Below are positions 59,898 to 64,000 of a DNA stretch of 64,000 nucleotides, piece by piece. This DNA comes from Luteolibacter rhizosphaerae (GTDB lineage Bacteria; Verrucomicrobiota; Verrucomicrobiia; Verrucomicrobiales; Akkermansiaceae), in the NCBI RefSeq assembly GCF_025950095.1, contig NZ_JAPDDR010000012.1, positions 99,804 through 163,803 on the forward strand. The letters run 5' to 3'. The first letter of the stretch is position 1. Each line of letters begins with the position of its first letter. A program made the position numbers and the translations under genes. Under the pieces are notes generated by a model. The model was not told the DNA's origin, searched no databases, and saw only the letters and a program-made list of their open reading frames with translations.

Positions 59898-62534
59898 TCA
59901 ACGGGTGCTATGGAGGCGGAAGAAGCGGCGCGGCTCTACCGACGTGGGCAAGGCGGACGATTCTTCGTTAAGGAGGAATTGGGAGGGGGCCGTCATCGGC
60001 CCCCAAGGTCCGGCAGGACTGGGGGAACTTTGCGGATACCAGCCCGATGACGGTCCGGGCCATTTCAGGATCACGCCATCCGCCGCGGGAGATATCGTCA
60101 GCACCGGCGCGGCTTCGTTCCCGTCGCTCACTCCGTTACCGTCCCGGTCACCACCCAGTCGGCCTCCATTCCCCTGCAGCACTCCCAGCAGCGTGGCACT
60201 ATCGCCCGGTTGGATCAGTGCCAAGAGCGCGGCACGCGTGAGCGGTGCCTCGCCAGCCCGGTCGGATACATAGCGTGCGCTTGCAGGCACGTAACGATAG
60301 CTCCGCGAAACTCCTCCGATCTTGCCGCGCAGCACCACATCGCAGTCCAGGATCAGCGGTGCGGCGCGCGCCTCCAGCAGATCCATCTCAGCTGTCACCG
60401 CTGCGCTCCCTTTCCGTGCATGATCGATCGTCATGCTCCTGCCCACCGCCGGTGCCGTCCCCGTGTCGAAGCACATCAGGAAGGCGCTCACATCGCGCAG
60501 CTCCTGCACCTTGCTCAGATTGTCCAGGTGGTAGAAGTGGACCTTCGGCATCTCGTGGCCGCTCCCATCCGAGCCCAGACCGAATCCCGAGAGGGACGCC
60601 GCGCCGCTCGCCGGGTTGTAAAGGTTCGCCCGCTGATAGATGGTTCTCAGGGGCGGATTCTTCATCTCCTGCGTGCCATTCACTTCCAGCTTGCGATCGA
60701 TGTTCTGGTCCGTGCCCGCAGGCAGCGCGTGGCACATCGCGCAGTGGCTCTTCTCATGGTTGTTGAACATGTCCCTCCCCTTCACCGGGTTTCCGTTCCC
60801 CAGCGCGGTCGGCAGCGTGCGATCCGGGTTGCGGTTCGGGTTCGGGTGGTGCCGCAGCGTCATCAGATACGCGCTCAGCGCATCCATGTCCGCCGCCGGG
60901 ATCTCGTTCCCGCCCATCAGCTTGTCGTAGGTGGAGTTGAAGCTCTGCAGAGATGGCTTGTCGCCGCGCCAGTGGAACTTTGCCGTGATCGCTTCCGGCG
61001 GGGTTACCAGCGGCGTCACATTGCCGCCCATTCCCACCAGCGTCTGCGTCACCATCGGCCCCTTCATCGGGTGCATCACGCGGTCCTCCAGCGTCAGGAT
61101 GTGGGCGGAAAGAAATGCCCCCTTCATCGTCACCATCTCGCCGCCCGGATCACCTTGGTCCCAGGCGAGGCCATCGCGATCCGCGTCCAAGTGGCAGGTT
61201 GCGCAGGATACCGTGCCGTTGCCGGATAGCCGCGCATCGAAGAGGAAGCCCCGCCCCTGCCGGATGGCCGCTGGCGTCGGATCATTGCTACCCGACGGGA
61301 TCTCGGTGAGCACCGCAGCCGTGCCGGTGTCGATCGTCGTGATGCTGTTCGAGATCTTGTTCAGCACGAAGAGGCGCGTCCCGTCCGGCGTGAGGGCCAG
61401 TCCACGCGGTCCTCGCATCAGCGCGGATCCCTCGCCTTCGGAGCGCAGGTCGATCCGGGCGCTCACCGCACCGCTCTGCACATCCACTCGTGCCACCCGG
61501 TCCGAGTTGAAGGCGACGATCCAAGCGTCTTGCCCGCTTGCCGGGAAGACGATCGCTGTCGGCTGGGCCAGCGCCTGCGAGCTCGCTGCCGTGTTCGGCT
61601 TCACTCCGTAGTCGATTCCCGGATTCAGATCGTGGATCAGCGGTGTCGCGTCGCCGTTGAGCTGGATCTTGCTCAAGCGGTGCCGGGCGAACTTCCCGCG
61701 CAGGTTCGGCTCGTAGCGGATCAGGTTCAGCGATTCCGAGTTGGCGATCCACAGTTCATCGCTTCCCGGACGCAGCGCCAGGTCGAAGGGATGTGTCCCC
61801 GTATCACCGAAGTAGCGCGTTACCGCCAGCGTGCTCGTATTGATCTCCGCCACATCGTGGTCGATCACGTTGTGAGCGATCCGCGGATCATTCGCCGCGA
61901 CGATGAGGGCCGTCGTCGGGGCCGCCGGGAGATTGGGATTGTCGGGCACAGGCTGTGCCGGTGCCGTGGTCCGCGGTAGGATCGTCGTGCGATTTCCCGA
62001 GAGCAGGAAAGCCACATAGATCCGGCTCCCGTCGGCATTGGAGGTGATCGCTCTCGGCGCGACACCCTCGAGGCTTATGCTGCCGAGCGGAGCCCGCGTC
62101 GTCGCGTTGAACACCCGCAGCATCCGGTTGGCCGAGCAACTCACGAAGGCCTTCCCGGCGGCGAAGTGCACGTCGGCCGGTTCGTCCGGCACCTGCAGCG
62201 TATCGATCACCGAGCCATCGATCAGTGATACGATCGAGATCGAGTCGGAGACTTCGTTCACCACCCAGGCTTCGCTATCCGTGCGCGCACGCACGCTTAC
62301 CGGCTCCAGTCCCACCGGGATCTCGCCGATCAAAAGCGGCGACTGCCTCAAGCTGTTAGAGCAATTGAAAACCGAGAGTGAGGCATCGGGAGAGTTCACC
62401 GCCAGCAGGGTCTTCCCGTCAGGCGTCAAGCTGATCGGGTGGACATGGCGGGCTTCGAAGTGCGTGAAGGTCTGCGCCCATGCGCATGGGAAGGCGACGG
62501 CGAGCGCCGCGCTGAGGATACGGAGGATCATCAT
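59898..62534 (-). CDS. YVTN beta-propeller and di-heme cytochrome c peroxidase-like protein
   Basis: 878 residues. Signal peptide to about 20. Residues about 30-430 form repeated beta-propeller (YVTN/SMP-type) blades, seen in LTPDGKTLLAVNSPDASLSVF and LTPDGTRLFVLNKISNSITTIDTG. Then come two heme c sites, CATCH (about 444, with DLDADRDGLAWD-like context LDADRDGLAWDQGDPGG) and CAMCH (about 598). The C-terminal region ends in a small strand-rich domain. This is like MauG/di-heme peroxidases fused to a propeller. In methanotrophs such a peroxidase neighbours MopE/CorA and may oxidise the Trp. MMILR at 62534 is the start chosen. Confidence 0.88.
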   Translation of the reverse strand: MMILRILSAALAVAFPCAWAQTFTHFEARHVHPISLTPDGKTLLAVNSPDASLSVFNCSNSLRQSPLLIGEIPVGLEPVSVRARTDSEAWVVNEVSDSISIVSLIDGSVIDTLQVPDEPADVHFAAGKAFVSCSANRMLRVFNATTRAPLGSISLEGVAPRAITSNADGSRIYVAFLLSGNRTTILPRTTAPAQPVPDNPNLPAAPTTALIVAANDPRIAHNVIDHDVAEINTSTLAVTRYFGDTGTHPFDLALRPGSDELWIANSESLNLIRYEPNLRGKFARHRLSKIQLNGDATPLIHDLNPGIDYGVKPNTAASSQALAQPTAIVFPASGQDAWIVAFNSDRVARVDVQSGAVSARIDLRSEGEGSALMRGPRGLALTPDGTRLFVLNKISNSITTIDTGTAAVLTEIPSGSNDPTPAAIRQGRGFLFDARLSGNGTVSCATCHLDADRDGLAWDQGDPGGEMVTMKGAFLSAHILTLEDRVMHPMKGPMVTQTLVGMGGNVTPLVTPPEAITAKFHWRGDKPSLQSFNSTYDKLMGGNEIPAADMDALSAYLMTLRHHPNPNRNPDRTLPTALGNGNPVKGRDMFNNHEKSHCAMCHALPAGTDQNIDRKLEVNGTQEMKNPPLRTIYQRANLYNPASGAASLSGFGLGSDGSGHEMPKVHFYHLDNLSKVQELRDVSAFLMCFDTGTAPAVGRSMTIDHARKGSAAVTAEMDLLEARAAPLILDCDVVLRGKIGGVSRSYRYVPASARYVSDRAGEAPLTRAALLALIQPGDSATLLGVLQGNGGRLGGDRDGNGVSDGNEAAPVLTISPAADGVILKWPGPSSGWYPQSSPSPAGPWGPMTAPSQFLLNEESSALPTSVEPRRFFRLHSTR

Positions 62535-62785
62535 TGAGAGAGAAAAATTGAAATCAGGAGAGAATTCCTCCCGCCGGACATGCGTGCGCAGCGCTCGCCG
62601 GCGGAAGGTCCGGCCCTTGTCCTTGCGCCTCTGGGGATGAACCCTTTTAAGTGCAGGCCGGAAGGGATGCGTGGCGCGCAGGACGCAAGCCACGGGAGAA
62701 GGCCTCGCAGCAAATCGCTGCGGGAATAGGCGGGCGAAGGCGTCTCAGCGGGAAAACCCCGCCGCCCCTCGGCCGCATCTTCTCA

Positions 62786-63250
62786 TCAAATCAATTCCTG
62801 TCTCGGCGGTGGCACCGGCGGGGCATGAATACCCGGACGGATAAAGAGGATCGGTGCCACGAAGACCACCGGAGGTGCATCTACAGCCACGGGAGTTTTG
62901 AGAATGCCGGAATTCGCAGCCACAAACTCCGGTGCCTTGGCGAATAAAGACGGCGCCGGGGGAGCATCCTGCTTGCCGCCTTCTGCATCGGCCATCTTGG
63001 CTTGCGCGATCTTGCAGCAGAGATGGCAGGGCTTCTTGCCGCTAAAAGTGTCTTCCGCTCCTTTGAGAAATCCGGACTCCTTCGAGTAGGAAACCAACAT
63101 GTTCCCCCAAGCATAGACCTGCACGACGGCATATTGTCCCCCTGCCAAATGGAGGCAGGCGAAGAGGAGAAACAGGGACTGGAAGAGCTTCTTCAGATGC
63201 TTGCTAGGAGCGTTCTGTGGAAGCGCAAGGACGCGGGACTCTTCCCACAC
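62786..63250 (-). CDS. Small exported protein with a CHLCC motif
   Basis: 154 residues if the GTG at 63250 is used; a TTG at 63271 would add 7, and no ATG is available near the start. The hydrophobic stretch KKLFQSLFLLFACLHLAGGQ is the likely signal. Then VVQVYAWGNMLVSYSKESGFLKGAEDTFSGKKPCHLCCKI has four key residues, Cys-His-x-Cys-Cys, resembling small DUF2946-type proteins linked to copper in other bacteria (resemblance only). The end is Pro-rich. First gene before the cytochrome gene on the same strand, 251 bases away. Confidence 0.6.
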   Translation of the reverse strand: MWEESRVLALPQNAPSKHLKKLFQSLFLLFACLHLAGGQYAVVQVYAWGNMLVSYSKESGFLKGAEDTFSGKKPCHLCCKIAQAKMADAEGGKQDAPPAPSLFAKAPEFVAANSGILKTPVAVDAPPVVFVAPILFIRPGIHAPPVPPPRQELI

Positions 63251-63415
63251 CCAGGTTCGCGGGCAAGCCAAAAGATCGGAAATATGGAAAGCTGAACGGA
63301 ACTCGTCCCCACTCCGTTCGGATGACGATCAGCCGGGTATTCATCTTGCGAATCAGAGGATACCTGAAGCTCTGGAATCAGTAGTCTAGCCGCTCTTCAC
63401 TTCGCCATCACTACC

Positions 63416-63799
63416 ATGTCCGATCAATCCACCCTGCAAACCGAACTCCTCCGCGCCGCTTACACCGCCTTCAATTCGCGCGACATCGATGCCGCCCTTG
63501 TCCTCATGACTCCCGATGTTGCCTGGCCGAAAGCCTTCAAGGGCGGATTCGTCCGCGGCCCTGAAGAAGTTCGCGCCTACTGGACCGAACAATGGAGCGA
63601 GATCGACCCCAAGGTCGAACCCGTCGCCTTCCACGCGCAGGACGACGGCAGCATCCTCGTCGATGTTCGCCAGATCGTCCGCGACCTCGCGGGCAACACC
63701 TTGGCCGATGAACACGTCGGCCATCGCTTCATCTTCGAAGGCGGCTTGATCCAAGCCATGGAAGTCACTCCTCTTCCCACCCCGTCCTCACTCGTCTAA
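63416..63799 (+). CDS. SnoaL-like (NTF2-superfamily) protein
   Basis: 127 residues. The cone-shaped alpha+beta NTF2 fold is visible: LLRAAYTAFNSRDIDAALVLMTPDVAWP, GPEEVRAYWTEQWSEIDPKVEP, then strands with VDVRQIVRDLAGNTLADEHVGHRFIFEGGLIQAMEV. SnoaL-like proteins are isomerases, hydrolases or ligand carriers; the role here is unknown. A single gene, no operon partner in view. Confidence 0.85.
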   Translation: MSDQSTLQTELLRAAYTAFNSRDIDAALVLMTPDVAWPKAFKGGFVRGPEEVRAYWTEQWSEIDPKVEPVAFHAQDDGSILVDVRQIVRDLAGNTLADEHVGHRFIFEGGLIQAMEVTPLPTPSSLV

Positions 63800-63908
63800 C
63801 AGAAACTTCCATTCAACCTCGAAACGCCAACCCTTCTAAGAGGTCGCGACGCAACCCTTCGGTGAATGGCCAACCATCTCTAAAGCCCCAACGGGCATGC
63901 GCGTCAGG

Positions 63909-64000
63909 TTAAGCCTTCGGCTTTTTCAGCACCGACTTCGCCGGTTTGACCCGTCTCAACACGAACGTGTTCCGGTCCTCCAGTACCCATTCCAGTTCTT
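63909..64000 (-). CDS. C-terminal end of an unidentified gene, cut by the right edge
   Basis: 29 residues plus two bases, ending at TAA 63909-63911. The tail is basic (VKPAKSVLKKPKA) after a stretch containing Trp and many Leu/Val (LEWVLEDRNTFVLRR). Too short to assign. The reading frame is chosen because it is the only one with a protein-like composition to the edge. Confidence 0.4.
   Translation of the reverse strand, partial: ELEWVLEDRNTFVLRRVKPAKSVLKKPKA

Noticed and set aside
62700..62730. CGCAGC/GCTGCG hairpin between the CHLCC gene and the cytochrome gene as a terminator
   Set aside because: Short 6-base stem with no T-run on the minus strand; not reported as a feature.

Overview
The window is GC-rich and gene-dense. 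It looks like chromosomal DNA of a Verrucomicrobiota bacterium, most like the Luteolibacter/Haloferula group; this is inference from gene content, since no 16S rRNA gene lies here. The hints are a PEP-CTERM surface protein, a sulfatase and a DUF1080 protein, a Rho factor with a long Lys/Ala and Arg-rich N-terminus, many lipoproteins, a coproheme-decarboxylase-type HemQ, and few clear Shine-Dalgarno sites. I see no tRNA, rRNA, CRISPR array, phage or transposase gene.

Layout. 1-7.6 kb: isocitrate dehydrogenase (cut by the left edge), a noncoding region with three identical DnaA-box-like sites, then rho, yebC, a frameshifted alpha/beta hydrolase and trpS. 7.6-17.6 kb: an SDR oxidoreductase, mfd, a metallophosphoesterase/Spx-like pair, a GreA-like factor, gpmI and the potassium transporter kup. 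17.8-25.3 kb: a lipid-use operon (patatin lipase, PaaK-like acyl-CoA ligase, thiolase, FadB-like enzyme, acyl-CoA dehydrogenase) that reads as a route from membrane or storage lipid through beta-oxidation. 25.4-32.6 kb: a HAD-Nudix fusion, an unassigned three-gene operon of exported proteins, a DciA-like protein, a ferredoxin and hemQ.

32.7-42.7 kb is an envelope region. Two HtrA-like proteins face two class A penicillin-binding proteins. In each pair one member keeps its catalytic residues and the other has lost them: a pseudo-protease with a PDZ domain nested in the protease fold, and a glycosyltransferase with a dead transpeptidase domain. They are followed by a SurA-like isomerase, pdxA and a metallo-beta-lactamase-fold hydrolase. 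42.9-52.1 kb holds hypothetical proteins, a glycosyltransferase, lipoproteins, a polyprenyl diphosphate synthase and a UbiE/MenG methyltransferase (both quinone-related) with a type II toxin-antitoxin pair between them. 52.2-56.4 kb is a polyamine ABC importer (potABCD-like) with a DUF2164 gene inside.

58.4-63.3 kb, on the minus strand, is the most interesting block: a small exported protein with a CHLCC motif, a beta-propeller di-heme cytochrome c, a PEP-CTERM protein with a Trp-Thr-His motif like that of the copper proteins MopE/CorA of methanotrophs, and an outer-membrane-like protein with 11 histidines in about 50 residues. I infer a surface copper-handling system. The window ends with a SnoaL-like protein and the tail of an unidentified minus-strand gene.
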